Positions 9,299 to 18,500 of a stretch of DNA of 64,000 bases are shown in pieces. A program made the translations under genes and the position numbers. This stretch comes from Pseudomonas sp. B33.4. Its GTDB lineage: Bacteria > Pseudomonadota > Gammaproteobacteria > Pseudomonadales > Pseudomonadaceae. The stretch lies in assembly GCF_034555375.1 (NCBI RefSeq), contig NZ_CP140706.1:2223001-2287000 (forward strand). Reading direction: 5' to 3'. The notes under the pieces are model-generated. The model saw nothing but the letters and a program-made list of their open reading frames with translations, did no database searches and was not told the origin of the DNA. How positions within the stretch are numbered: the stretch's first letter is position 1; each line of letters begins with the position of its first letter.

Positions 9299-10804
9299 AT
9301 GTGTGGCATCGTCGGTATCGTCGGTAAGTCGAACGTCAATCAGGCGCTGTATGACGCGCTAACCGTGCTCCAGCACCGCGGCCAGGACGCTGCCGGTATC
9401 GTGACCAGCCATGATGGCCGGTTGTTCCTGCGCAAGGACAATGGCCTGGTGCGTGACGTGTTTCAACAGCGTCACATGCAGCGTCTGGTCGGCCACATGG
9501 GTATCGGTCACGTCCGTTACCCGACTGCGGGCAGCTCGACTTCGGCCGAAGCCCAGCCGTTTTACGTCAACTCGCCTTACGGCATCACCCTGGCGCACAA
9601 CGGTAACCTGACCAACGTTGAGCAGTTGGCCAAAGAGATCTACGAATCCGACCTGCGTCACGTCAACACCAGTTCCGACTCGGAAGTGCTGCTCAACGTG
9701 TTCGCTCACGAACTGGCCCAGCGTGGCAAGCTGCAACCGACTGAAGAAGACGTGTTTGCCGCCGTGACCGACGTGCACAACCGTTGCGTCGGCGGTTATG
9801 CCGTTGTGGCAATGGTGACCGGTTACGGCATCGTCGGTTTCCGCGACCCGCACGGCATCCGCCCGATCGTGTTCGGCCAGCGTCACACCGACGAAGGCGT
9901 CGAGTACATGATCGCCTCGGAAAGCGTTTCGCTGGACGTGCTCGGTTTCACCCTGATTCGCGACCTGGCGCCGGGCGAAGCGGTCTACATCACTGAAGAC
10001 GGCAAGCTGCACACCCGTCAGTGCGCGACCAACCCGTCCCTGACCCCGTGCATCTTCGAACACGTCTACCTGGCGCGTCCGGATTCGATCATCGACGGTG
10101 TGTCGGTCTACAAGGCCCGTCTGCGCATGGGTGAGAAGCTCGCCGAGAAGATCCTGCGCGAGCGCCCAGAGCACGACATCGACGTGGTTATCCCGATTCC
10201 TGACACCAGCCGTACCGCGGCACTGGAACTGGCCAACCACCTGGGCGTGAAATTCCGCGAAGGTTTCGTCAAGAACCGTTACATCGGCCGTACCTTCATC
10301 ATGCCGGGCCAGGCGGCTCGCAAGAAGTCGGTACGCCAGAAGCTCAACGCCATCGAGCTGGAATTCCGTGGCAAGAACGTGATGCTGGTCGATGACTCGA
10401 TCGTGCGCGGCACCACCTGCAAGCAGATCATCCAGATGGCCCGCGAAGCCGGCGCGAAAAACGTCTACTTTTGCTCGGCTGCTCCGGCGGTACGCTTCCC
10501 GAACGTCTACGGCATCGACATGCCAAGCGCTCACGAACTGATCGCGCACAATCGTTCGACTCAGGATGTCGCGGATCTGATCGGCGCTGACTGGCTGATC
10601 TATCAGGACCTGCCTGACTTGATCGAAGCGGTCGGCGGCGGCAAGATCAAGATCGAGAACTTCGATTGCGCGGTGTTCGACGGCAAGTACGTCACCGGCG
10701 ACGTCGACGAAGCCTACCTGAACAAGATCGAACAGGCGCGTAACGACTCCTCGAAGATCAAGACCCAGGCGGTCAGTGCGATCATCGATCTGTACAACAA
10801 CTGA
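9299..10804 (+). CDS. purF: Amidophosphoribosyltransferase
   Basis: 501 residues. PurF commits PRPP and glutamine to purine synthesis. The ATG at 9299 is chosen over the in-frame TTG at 9290 because Cys2, exposed after methionine removal, is the glutaminase nucleophile (MCGIVGIVG). The N-terminal Ntn domain contains [11 protein letters not shown], and the C-terminal phosphoribosyltransferase domain has the PRPP loop [21 protein letters not shown] upstream is the ribosome site. A strong hairpin terminator follows at 10812. Confidence 0.97.
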   Translation: MCGIVGIVGKSNVNQALYDALTVLQHRGQDAAGIVTSHDGRLFLRKDNGLVRDVFQQRHMQRLVGHMGIGHVRYPTAGSSTSAEAQPFYVNSPYGITLAHNGNLTNVEQLAKEIYESDLRHVNTSSDSEVLLNVFAHELAQRGKLQPTEEDVFAAVTDVHNRCVGGYAVVAMVTGYGIVGFRDPHGIRPIVFGQRHTDEGVEYMIASESVSLDVLGFTLIRDLAPGEAVYITEDGKLHTRQCATNPSLTPCIFEHVYLARPDSIIDGVSVYKARLRMGEKLAEKILRERPEHDIDVVIPIPDTSRTAALELANHLGVKFREGFVKNRYIGRTFIMPGQAARKKSVRQKLNAIELEFRGKNVMLVDDSIVRGTTCKQIIQMAREAGAKNVYFCSAAPAVRFPNVYGIDMPSAHELIAHNRSTQDVADLIGADWLIYQDLPDLIEAVGGGKIKIENFDCAVFDGKYVTGDVDEAYLNKIEQARNDSSKIKTQAVSAIIDLYNN

Positions 10805-10811
10805 GTTTCTA

Positions 10812-10833
10812 CCGGCCCTGAGGGGCCGGTTTT
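10812..10833 (+). terminator. Intrinsic terminator after purF
   Basis: CCGGCCC and GGGGCCGG arms with a short loop and four T, eight bases past the stop. Confidence 0.8.
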
Positions 10834-10877
10834 GTATCTGACTTTCAATTTTCGCGAACAGGGCAAGGAGTGACAGC

Positions 10878-12089
10878 ATGAGTCAGGAATGGGATGCCGG
10901 TCGGCTGGACAGCGACCTTGAAGGCGTAGCGTTCGATACCCTGGCCGTACGCGCCGGTCAGCACCGTACGCCGGAAGGCGAGCACGGTGATCCGATGTTC
11001 TTCACCTCCAGCTACGTGTTCCGTACCGCTGCCGATGCAGCCGCACGGTTCGCCGGGGAAGTGCCGGGCAACGTTTACTCGCGTTACACCAACCCGACCG
11101 TGCGTGCGTTCGAAGAGCGTATTGCTGCGCTGGAAAGCGCCGAGCAAGCCGTTGCGACCGCCACCGGCATGGCCGCGATCATGGCAGTGGTAATGAGCCT
11201 GTGCAGCGCCGGCGATCACGTGCTGGTTTCGCGCAGCGTGTTCGGTTCGACCATCAGTCTGTTCGAGAAGTACTTCAAGCGTTTTGGCGTTGAGGTCGAT
11301 TACGTACCGCTGGCTGACCTGTCGGCCTGGGATGCGGCAATCAAGTCGAACACCAAACTGCTCTTCGTCGAATCTCCGTCGAACCCTTTGGCTGAACTGG
11401 TCGACATCACCGCACTGGCGGAAATCGCCCATGCCAAAGGCGCGATGCTGGTAGTCGACAACTGCTTCTGCACCCCGGCGTTGCAGCAGCCGCTGAAAAT
11501 GGGTGCGGACATCGTCGTGCACTCGGCGACCAAGTTCATCGACGGCCAGGGCCGTTGCATGGGCGGTGTGGTAGCCGGTCGCAGCGAACAGATGAAAGAG
11601 ATCGTCGGCTTCCTGCGCACCGCCGGGCCGACCTTGAGCCCGTTCAATGCGTGGATCTTCCTCAAAGGCCTGGAAACCCTGAACCTGCGAATGAAGGCGC
11701 ACTGCGCGAATGCCCAGGAACTGGCTGAATGGCTGGAGCAGCAGGACGGCATTGAGAAGGTGCATTACGCCGGTCTCCAGAGCCATCCGCAGCATGAGTT
11801 GGCTCAGCGTCAGCAAAAGGCCTTTGGTGCGGTGGTGAGCTTTGAGGTCAAGGGCGGGAAAGAGGGCGCCTGGCGCTTTATCGATGCCACCCGGTTGATT
11901 TCAATTACTGCCAACCTCGGTGACAGCAAAACCACGATCACGCACCCGAGCACCACCTCTCACGGTCGTTTGGCGCCGCAAGAGCGGGAAGCGGCGGGCA
12001 TTCGTGACAGCCTGATCCGTATTGCGGTCGGTCTGGAGGATGTGGCGGACCTGCAGGCCGATCTGGCGCGCGGTCTGGCTGCGTTGTGA
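10878..12089 (+). CDS. metZ: O-succinylhomoserine sulfhydrylase
   Basis: 403 residues, a PLP enzyme of the Cys/Met-metabolism family. In Pseudomonas MetZ makes homocysteine from O-succinylhomoserine and sulfide. The PLP lysine is in [12 protein letters not shown], the substrate loop is [17 protein letters not shown], and [21 protein letters not shown] is near the C-terminus. Position after purF is conserved in the genus. AAGGAG precedes the start. The stop overlaps the GTG start of the next gene by four bases. Confidence 0.94.
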   Translation: MSQEWDAGRLDSDLEGVAFDTLAVRAGQHRTPEGEHGDPMFFTSSYVFRTAADAAARFAGEVPGNVYSRYTNPTVRAFEERIAALESAEQAVATATGMAAIMAVVMSLCSAGDHVLVSRSVFGSTISLFEKYFKRFGVEVDYVPLADLSAWDAAIKSNTKLLFVESPSNPLAELVDITALAEIAHAKGAMLVVDNCFCTPALQQPLKMGADIVVHSATKFIDGQGRCMGGVVAGRSEQMKEIVGFLRTAGPTLSPFNAWIFLKGLETLNLRMKAHCANAQELAEWLEQQDGIEKVHYAGLQSHPQHELAQRQQKAFGAVVSFEVKGGKEGAWRFIDATRLISITANLGDSKTTITHPSTTSHGRLAPQEREAAGIRDSLIRIAVGLEDVADLQADLARGLAAL

Positions 12090-12862
12090 TCGAGTTGTCC
12101 ACTCCAACAGCGGGCACCCATGGCCGCGTTGCGCTGGTCACGGGGGCCGCGCGCGGTATCGGTCTGGGGATCGCGGCATGGCTGATCAGCGAAGGCTGGC
12201 AGGTCGTGCTGACCGATCTGGATCGTGCGCGTGGTTCGAAAGTGGCGAAGGTGCTGGGCGAAAACGCCTGGTTCATCGCCATGGATGTCGCCGATGAGGG
12301 GCAGGTTGCGCTTGGGGTTGCTGAAGTGCTGGGGCAGTTTGGTCGTCTCGATGCGCTGGTCTGCAACGCGGCGGTCGCTGATCCGCATAACATCACGCTG
12401 GAAAGTCTTGATCTGGCTTATTGGAATCGCGTGCTGGCGGTGAATCTCAGCGGGCCGATGCTGTTGGCTAAGCACTGTGCGCCTTATCTGCGCGCGCACA
12501 GCGGTTCGATCGTCAACCTGGCCTCGACCCGTGCGCGGCAATCGGAGGCAGACTCCGAGGCCTATGCGGCGAGCAAGGGCGGGTTGTTGGCGTTGACGCA
12601 TGCGCTGGCGATCAGCCTGGGGCCGGAGATTCGCGTCAATGCGGTCAGTCCTGGCTGGATCGATGCGCGAGATCCTTCTGCGCGTCGGGCTGAGCCTCTG
12701 GCCGATACCGATCATGCCCAGCATCCGGCGGGCAGGGTAGGGACGGTTGAAGACGTGGCAGCGATGGTTGCCTGGTTGCTGTCGAGGAATGCCGGGTTTG
12801 TCACCGGGCAGGAATTCGTCGTCGATGGCGGCATGACCAAGAAGATGATCTACGAGCAGTAA
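12086..12862 (+). CDS. SDR family oxidoreductase
   Basis: 258 residues, a classical short-chain dehydrogenase. It has the cofactor loop [13 protein letters not shown], the structural NAAVAD, the catalytic Ser in VNLASTRA, and the YAASKGG active-site pair. The end ([21 protein letters not shown]) is typical. The GTG start overlaps metZ, so the two are co-translated. The Asp after the second beta strand (LTDLDRARG) suggests an NAD preference. Substrate is unknown; nothing ties it to methionine synthesis except position. Confidence 0.88.
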   Translation: MIELSTPTAGTHGRVALVTGAARGIGLGIAAWLISEGWQVVLTDLDRARGSKVAKVLGENAWFIAMDVADEGQVALGVAEVLGQFGRLDALVCNAAVADPHNITLESLDLAYWNRVLAVNLSGPMLLAKHCAPYLRAHSGSIVNLASTRARQSEADSEAYAASKGGLLALTHALAISLGPEIRVNAVSPGWIDARDPSARRAEPLADTDHAQHPAGRVGTVEDVAAMVAWLLSRNAGFVTGQEFVVDGGMTKKMIYEQ

Positions 12863-12880
12863 GAGACAGTTGCAAGCGCC

Positions 12881-12946
12881 GAGCTGCAAGTTGAAGCGAG
12901 ATCGCGGTGTGTCTGCTTTAGATGTTTATGCTTTTGCTTGCAGCTC
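12881..12946. repeat. Imperfect inverted repeat with 10-bp perfect arms
   Basis: GAGCTGCAAG at 12881 and CTTGCAGCTC at 12937, surrounded by further TTGCAAGC/GACTTGC variants. This resembles the CTGCAAGCT-type intergenic palindromes of pseudomonads. It lies between the SDR gene and the tRNA promoter and may also end transcription. Confidence 0.5.
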
Positions 12947-12994
12947 AAGACTTGCCGCTAAAAACTGTTTTTGAAAAAAACTTCAATCCTGCTA

Positions 12995-13023
12995 TTGACT
13001 TAGGTTCGCTACCTGCGTAAATT
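12995..13023 (+). promoter_or_regulatory. Promoter of the tRNA-Val/tRNA-Asp cluster
   Basis: TTGACT, a 17-base spacer and TAAATT, followed by a GC-rich discriminator (TCGCGGCC) of the type seen in growth-rate-controlled stable-RNA promoters. It is 23 bases before the tRNA. Confidence 0.75.
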
Positions 13024-13045
13024 TCGCGGCCTCGGAGATGCAAAC

Positions 13046-13121
13046 GGGTGATTAGCTCAGCTGGGAGAGCGTCTGCCTTACAAGCAGAATGTCGGCGGTT
13101 CGATCCCGTCATCACCCACCA
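13046..13121 (+). tRNA. tRNA-Val (TAC anticodon)
   Basis: 76 bases with a full cloverleaf: acceptor GGGTGAT/ATCACCC, D arm AGCTCAGCTGGGAGAGC, anticodon arm TCTGCCTTACAAGCAGA with TAC, T arm with GGTTCGATCC, and encoded CCA. Confidence 0.97.
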
Positions 13122-13177
13122 CTCCCCGAGAGACTTGCGTAAGCAAGAGCGTAGGCTGAAAGTGCCTGCACCGACGC

Positions 13178-13254
13178 GCAGCGGTAGTTCAGTCGGTTAG
13201 AATACCGGCCTGTCACGCCGGGGGTCGCGGGTTCGAGTCCCGTCCGCTGCGCCA
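13178..13254 (+). tRNA. tRNA-Asp (GTC anticodon), copy 1
   Basis: 77 bases: acceptor GCAGCGG/CCGCTGC, anticodon loop CTGTCAC, T arm GGTTCGAGTCC, encoded CCA. Identical to the copy at 13348. Confidence 0.97.
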
Positions 13255-13347
13255 TATTTTACGAGTCAGACTTGTCTGGTTCGCGATTGCAAGGCACCGA
13301 AGCCAGCAATCAAAACGAGTTACTTGAGCGCAAGCTCAAAGCGATAC

Positions 13348-13424
13348 GCAGCGGTAGTTCAGTCGGTTAGAATACCGGCCTGTCACGCCGGGGGTCGCGG
13401 GTTCGAGTCCCGTCCGCTGCGCCA
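13348..13424 (+). tRNA. tRNA-Asp (GTC anticodon), copy 2
   Basis: Identical to the copy at 13178, 93 bases downstream. A tandem duplication kept identical, presumably by gene conversion and dosage selection. Confidence 0.97.
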
Positions 13425-13500
13425 TATCTGCTTCAAGGACCACTGAACGCCTTGAAGCACCGAAAGCAACCATTGGTTGATTCGGAATCGATAGCAAAGA

Positions 13501-13526
13501 CCCTGGTCGAAAGACCGGGGTTTTTT
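13501..13526 (+). terminator. Terminator of the tRNA cluster
   Basis: CCCTGGTC-GAAA-GACCGGGG hairpin with six T, 76 bases after the last tRNA. Confidence 0.85.
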
Positions 13527-13569
13527 GTGTCTGAAATTTGACCTCCGCTCCCGTCACGTAACCCGGCTC

Positions 13570-13667
13570 CCTGTAGGAGCTGCGGCACGCTGCGATCTTT
13601 TGATCTTGATCGTAAAAAACACGATCAAAAGATCGCAGCCTCGTTTCACTCGACAGCTCCTACAAGG
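13570..13667. repeat. REP doublet of a second type (REPIN-like)
   Basis: Inverted CCTGTAGGAGCTG and CAGCTCCTACAAGG ends enclose a second inverted pair, GCTGCGATCTTTTGATC and GATCAAAAGATCGCAG. The sequence family differs from the pair at 3833. The rest of the 473-base space from 13425 to 13897 holds the tRNA terminator and the leader of the next operon; no gene is seen there. Confidence 0.8.
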
Positions 13668-13897
13668 GATGCCTGTAACCATCCTGCGGTCTCACGTCGC
13701 ATTGATTTTTTGATTCTTTAGTCAAATTTTTGTAACTGGTTGTTTGCTGCGAGCGCAGAAACCTTTAAAGTTAACCTTTCGGTCAGCTTTGCACTGTCAA
13801 CACGCCCTTTGTTTCGCCAAAGAGGGCTTCTGCAAGACTCGAGATTCCCCAGTAGATAACCAGAAGGGCGGACGTATAACCGCCCAGAGGATGATCC

Positions 13898-16729
13898 ATG
13901 TCCAACCGTGAAATATCCCGGCGCTCGTTCCTCCAGGGCGGGCTGGTGGCGGGTGTGAGCGTCACGCTCACGCCGCTCAGCACCCAGGCGCTGGCTGCCT
14001 TGATGGAAAACAGCGTCACCGTGCCGTCCGAGAAGTGGCTCGGCAACAACGGCAAGGCGCGCCAGCGTAACGATGCACTGTCCAAGGTCTGCGGCAGCAA
14101 GGTCTTCGCCCGCGACATCCGCTCCAAGGACATGCCGGGCTGGCCCGAGCAGCAAGGCCACGCCATGTTGCTGAAAACCATCAAGGCTGATCGCATCTAC
14201 GACGGTTACGACCTGTCGTGGCTCGGCGCCGAGTTGCAGCCTGACCGCATTGTCACCGCCGCTGATCTGGACAAGGACGGCATCGTCTTCCCGGAAGAGC
14301 ACGCGCCGGATCCGCTGCTGCCGGAAGGCAAAGTGCCGATGTTCATCGGTCACCCGGTGGCGATCCTGATCTGGAACGATTTCGAGCGTTTCCGTCAGGC
14401 CAAGAACAAACTCAAGTTCAATGACAAGGCGATTCGTTACGGTGCACAAGTGCCGTTCTACGAAGGCGACCCCTATGGCAGTTTCCGCTACGTGCGCGTG
14501 GGTGGCCCGACCTCGGCCGACGAAGATGAGTTCGCCAGCCTGAAGGACTCGATCCTCTTTCCGATGCTGAAAAACCGTCGCCCGGTGTGGAATTCCCAGC
14601 CCAACCTGCACGGCAACCTGACCGAGCGCGGCCTGTTCTACGCCGACCGCATGAAAAAAGAGATCGATACGCCGCCGGACAACTGGCTGGTGTTCGACGA
14701 GCGCTACAAAACCCCGTCGATCGAACCGGCTGCAATGGAGCCCGACAACGGCAACGGCTGGTACGACCCGAAAACCAAGACCCTGCACTTCGTTGTGGCT
14801 ACCCAGTGCCCATTGGAAGCTGCGACAGAAACCGCGAAAATGATCGCGCCGTCGCGCTTCGGCCTGGACAACCTCAACATGCACCCGGGTTACACCGTGG
14901 GTTACGGATCCAAAGACCACAACATCTTCGTTTACTACGCAGCCCTCGCCGCGCTCTACGGCGCCGGTGTGCCGGTGCGTCTGGCGAACGACCGCTACGA
15001 GCAGTTCCAGAGCGGCATCAAGCGTCACCCGTTCGACATCCGCTACCAATTGGCCGTGGACAAGAACGACTACACCTTCAAGATTTTCCGCGCTGACATG
15101 AGCGTCGACGGTGGCGGCCGGGTCAACTACAGCCCATCCGTAGCGGCGGTTGGCGCCACGGCGGCGCAGTCGATCTACTACATGCCGCAGAACGACCTGC
15201 AAGTCACCGCCTACCACTCGCGTGGTGTCGAGGCGGGTTCGATGCGCGGTTATGGCACCCTGCAAAGCATGGCGGCGACCGAGATGATGGTCGACGAAAT
15301 CGCCAATCGCCTCGGGGTAGACGCCATTGACCTGCGTCGCAAGAACGCCCTGCGTTCGGGCATGAAAAACACCCAGGGCGCGATTCCGGCCGGTGCTCTG
15401 CGCTTGCATGAAATTCTCGACAAGGCCTCCGTGCACGAGGTCTGGAAAAACCGCGACGCGATCAAGAAACAGCGCGAAGCCGCCGACCCGGACAACTGGT
15501 ACGGCGTCGGTTTCGCCATTTGCCAGAAAGACTTCGGTACCGGTTCTGAAGCACCGATGGCCAGCATCGAATTCACCGCTGACGGTCGCATTACCCTGCG
15601 CCACATCGGTATCGAAATCGGTACCGGCATGTCGACCTCGCAAGCCCTGGTCGTCGCCGATTTCCTCGGCAGTCCGGCACACGAAGTGAAAACCGGCGAA
15701 ACCGAATGGAAGGAAATGCAGCTGATCACCAGCGGCAACCCTTACATCATGAGTCAGGCCGAGCAGGACAACCTGCTGCGCAACCCGCGCTGGGTCGGCA
15801 AGTTGGCCTCGGCTTCTTCCGCGACCAACTCGGCTTACTACTTCAGCCACGCCACCCGTGAAGCGGCGCGCGTACTGTTCAACAACGGTTTGTGGCCGGC
15901 GGCCATGGAGATCTGGCGTCAGGGGCCTTACGGCGGTCAAGCCAACCCTTACGTCGTGCGTCGCGAAGATGCGCACTGGATCGACGGCAAGCTCACCGCC
16001 AACGGCATGCAGCCGTTGACCTTCGAAGAGCTGGCCAAGCACGCTCACGAGCGTGGTCTGGTGACCGGCGCCACTGTTCACGCGTTCAACCGCTGGAGCT
16101 GGGCCGAAGCCGAATACAGCATCGACGGCGTGCGCGAGCGTCTGCCGCTCGACGGTCTGGCGGTGAAATACGGCGATGGCGCGCCGAAGGCGAAAAAAGC
16201 TCTGATGAACACGGCAGGTTTCCACCTGCTGGATCGTCAGAACATCAACTACCCAGTCGTCCAACTGAACAATGCCGCCGTGACTTACTACAGTCCGGTC
16301 GCCACGCTGGTCGAGTTGAAGGTCAACAAAGGTTCGGCAGAAGTCGAAGTGCTCAATCACCACTCGTGGGTCGAGTGCGGTCGTGTGCTGGTCGAAGAAC
16401 TGGTCAAGGGCCAGCTCGAAGGCGGTATCGCCATGGGCATCGGCCACGCCTTGATGGAAGAGATGCCGCTGTATGAAGGCGGGCCGGGGGAGGGTGACTG
16501 GAACTTCAACCGTTACCGTCTGCCGATGGCGCGTCACGTTGCGGTGTGGAAGCAGACTGCGGAGATTCTGCCGGCGCTGTCGCCAAGCGATCCGTCGAAA
16601 GGCATCGCCGAAGTGGTGATGATCCCGATTGTCGGTGCCATCGGTAACGCCGTGGCGCACGCCATCGGTAAACGTGTTCGCGACCTGCCAATCACTGCTG
16701 CGCGCATCAAGGAGGCCCTCAATGGCTAA
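13898..16729 (+). CDS. Molybdopterin-binding large subunit of an exported xanthine dehydrogenase-family oxidoreductase
   Basis: 943 residues. A Tat signal is clear at the N-terminus (SRRSFLQGG, residues 8-16, then a hydrophobic stretch), so the folded, cofactor-loaded complex should go to the periplasm. The molybdenum-binding regions of the xanthine oxidase family are present: GSMRGYGTLQSMAATEMMVD, IEIGTGMSTSQALVVADFLG, and a C-terminal GIAEVVMIP segment that would supply the catalytic glutamate. It overlaps the 2Fe-2S gene by eight bases. With a tri-haem cytochrome as third partner the layout resembles aldehyde, isoquinoline and nicotinate dehydrogenases that send electrons to the respiratory chain. 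Substrate cannot be read from sequence; an aldehyde or N-heterocycle is likely. Confidence 0.88.
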   Translation: MSNREISRRSFLQGGLVAGVSVTLTPLSTQALAALMENSVTVPSEKWLGNNGKARQRNDALSKVCGSKVFARDIRSKDMPGWPEQQGHAMLLKTIKADRIYDGYDLSWLGAELQPDRIVTAADLDKDGIVFPEEHAPDPLLPEGKVPMFIGHPVAILIWNDFERFRQAKNKLKFNDKAIRYGAQVPFYEGDPYGSFRYVRVGGPTSADEDEFASLKDSILFPMLKNRRPVWNSQPNLHGNLTERGLFYADRMKKEIDTPPDNWLVFDERYKTPSIEPAAMEPDNGNGWYDPKTKTLHFVVATQCPLEAATETAKMIAPSRFGLDNLNMHPGYTVGYGSKDHNIFVYYAALAALYGAGVPVRLANDRYEQFQSGIKRHPFDIRYQLAVDKNDYTFKIFRADMSVDGGGRVNYSPSVAAVGATAAQSIYYMPQNDLQVTAYHSRGVEAGSMRGYGTLQSMAATEMMVDEIANRLGVDAIDLRRKNALRSGMKNTQGAIPAGALRLHEILDKASVHEVWKNRDAIKKQREAADPDNWYGVGFAICQKDFGTGSEAPMASIEFTADGRITLRHIGIEIGTGMSTSQALVVADFLGSPAHEVKTGETEWKEMQLITSGNPYIMSQAEQDNLLRNPRWVGKLASASSATNSAYYFSHATREAARVLFNNGLWPAAMEIWRQGPYGGQANPYVVRREDAHWIDGKLTANGMQPLTFEELAKHAHERGLVTGATVHAFNRWSWAEAEYSIDGVRERLPLDGLAVKYGDGAPKAKKALMNTAGFHLLDRQNINYPVVQLNNAAVTYYSPVATLVELKVNKGSAEVEVLNHHSWVECGRVLVEELVKGQLEGGIAMGIGHALMEEMPLYEGGPGEGDWNFNRYRLPMARHVAVWKQTAEILPALSPSDPSKGIAEVVMIPIVGAIGNAVAHAIGKRVRDLPITAARIKEALNG

Positions 16730-17261
16730 CCGTCCGCTTCAACTGACCCTCAATGGTCAATCCGTCGGCCCGGTGGACATCCCTGATGACCTGCCGATGA
16801 TCGACTACCTGCACGAATACAAGAACCTCACCGGCTCGCGTCTGGGCTGCGGTCAGGGCATCTGCCACGCTTGTGTGGTGATCGTCGACAACCCGGACGG
16901 CACCAGCGAAGAAGTGCGCACCTGCATCACCGGCGCGCATTACTTCGAGGGCAAGAAAGTTCGCACCATCGAATCCCACGCCAAGCGCGACGAGTCAGGC
17001 CAGGTCACCGAGCTGAACCCGATCCAGCAGCGCTTCGTCGACGAATTCGCTTTTCAGTGCAGCTACTGCGCACCGGGCTTCGTCAACGCGGCGACCGTGC
17101 TGGTTGAAAAGCTGCAGCGCCAGCCGACCGTGCAAAGCAAACTCGAGCAAGTCATCGAAGACAGCCTCGGCCATCACATCTGCCGTTGCACCGGGTACGT
17201 GCGTTATTACAACGCCACCCGCAACGTGCTGACCGATCTCGGCCTGGTCAAGGAGGGTTAA
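16722..17261 (+). CDS. 2Fe-2S subunit of the molybdenum hydroxylase
   Basis: 179 residues. The plant-type ferredoxin cluster motif CGQGICHAC with a later Cys (VRTC) lies at about 48-77, and the second cluster domain has CSYCAPGF and CRCTGYVRY near the C-terminus. This is the usual small subunit of xanthine oxidase-family enzymes, passing electrons from Mo to the cytochrome. No signal peptide is present, so it is probably exported with the Tat-tagged large subunit. The start at 16722 has AAGGAGG about nine bases upstream, inside the end of the large-subunit gene. Confidence 0.93.
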   Translation: MANRPLQLTLNGQSVGPVDIPDDLPMIDYLHEYKNLTGSRLGCGQGICHACVVIVDNPDGTSEEVRTCITGAHYFEGKKVRTIESHAKRDESGQVTELNPIQQRFVDEFAFQCSYCAPGFVNAATVLVEKLQRQPTVQSKLEQVIEDSLGHHICRCTGYVRYYNATRNVLTDLGLVKEG

Positions 17262-17263
17262 GC

Positions 17264-18499
17264 ATGAAGCTTTTTCTGACCCGCCTGACCCTGGCGTTCG
17301 GTCTGGCTGCGCCGGTGTTGTTTGCCCACGCCGATGATCAGGTCAAGCGCGGCGAGTATCTCGCTCGCGCGGCCGACTGCATGGCTTGCCACACCGCACC
17401 GGGTGGCGCGCCGTTTGCCGGCGGCCTGCCGATCGTTTCGCCGTTCGGCACGATTTACGGCACCAACATCACCCCGAGCAAAGAGCACGGCATCGGTCTG
17501 TACAACGATGACGAGTTCTTCGCTGCGCTGACCGAAGGCAAGCGTCGCGACGGCGCCAACCTGTACCCAGCGATGCCGTACACCTCGTATCACTTGATGC
17601 CGCGCGAAGATTCCGACGCGATCCATGCGTACCTGAAAACCATCGAGCCCATCGAGCGCGCAGCACCGGTCACCAGCCTGAGCTTTCCATTCAACGTGCG
17701 TCCGGGCCTGATCGGCTGGAACATGATGTACGGCAAAGCGCTGAAGCTGGAACCAGCTGAAGGCAAAAGTGCAGCCTGGAAACGCGGCCAGTACATGGTT
17801 GAAGTGCTTGGTCACTGCGGCGAATGCCACACACCACGCGGCCTGCCGGGTGCAATGCAACTGGACAAGCGCCTCACCGGCGGCATCCTCAATGGTTACC
17901 TGGCACCGAGCCTGCTGGCCACTGATCTGGCCGCTCGCGGCTGGAACGAGCAGGATCTGGGCACGTTCCTCAAGCACGGCATGAGCGCGCAGGGGACGAT
18001 GTTCAACGAGATGTTCCCGGTGTTCCACAACAGCACTCAAGGTCTGAGCGATGCAGATCTGGCGGCGATGGCGACGTTCCTGCTCGGCGACAAGCCGCCA
18101 GCAGCGAAAGCACTGGTTGAAGTGCCCGTCGAGCAACTCAGCGCCAGTGCTCAACGCGGCCGTCAGGTATATCTGAACGTCTGCGCCGGCTGTCACGCGG
18201 TTGGTGGCGAAGGCAAGCCGCACATTGCGGTGGCCATGCGCGGCAATACTACGTTGCGTCTCGAGGATCCGCGCAATCTGCTGCGGGTAATCGAGGATGG
18301 GATCGGCGAGCAGAAGTTCTCCGGGTTCGAGCATATGCAGCCGATGCCGGGTTTTGCCGACAAACTCAGTCCGGGACAGCTGACCGATCTGCTCAACTAC
18401 CTGCGTCAGGGCTGGGGTGGTCAGTCCGCCGAGCTGGCAGTGAGCGAGGTGCAGAAGCTGCAAGCCGATGCACCGTCCATCGAGCACAAGGCGCACTGA
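17264..18499 (+). CDS. Tri-haem cytochrome c subunit
   Basis: 411 residues with a Sec signal peptide (about 1-22, ending AHA-DDQ). Three CxxCH haem sites are visible: CMACH near residue 42, CGECH near 187 and CAGCH near 307, each with a later methionine candidate (for example MQPMPGF in the third domain). It matches the cytochrome subunit of membrane-bound alcohol and aldehyde dehydrogenases and should accept electrons from the Fe-S subunit and pass them to ubiquinone or an oxidase. The ATG is three bases after the Fe-S gene, with AGGAGGG upstream. Confidence 0.92.
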   Translation: MKLFLTRLTLAFGLAAPVLFAHADDQVKRGEYLARAADCMACHTAPGGAPFAGGLPIVSPFGTIYGTNITPSKEHGIGLYNDDEFFAALTEGKRRDGANLYPAMPYTSYHLMPREDSDAIHAYLKTIEPIERAAPVTSLSFPFNVRPGLIGWNMMYGKALKLEPAEGKSAAWKRGQYMVEVLGHCGECHTPRGLPGAMQLDKRLTGGILNGYLAPSLLATDLAARGWNEQDLGTFLKHGMSAQGTMFNEMFPVFHNSTQGLSDADLAAMATFLLGDKPPAAKALVEVPVEQLSASAQRGRQVYLNVCAGCHAVGGEGKPHIAVAMRGNTTLRLEDPRNLLRVIEDGIGEQKFSGFEHMQPMPGFADKLSPGQLTDLLNYLRQGWGGQSAELAVSEVQKLQADAPSIEHKAH

Positions 18500-18500
18500 C

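Noticed and set aside
13718..16660. A 980-codon open frame antisense to the Mo-hydroxylase large subunit
   Set aside because: Shadow of a strongly coding strand. The plus-strand product has a Tat signal and cofactor motifs; the antisense one has none.
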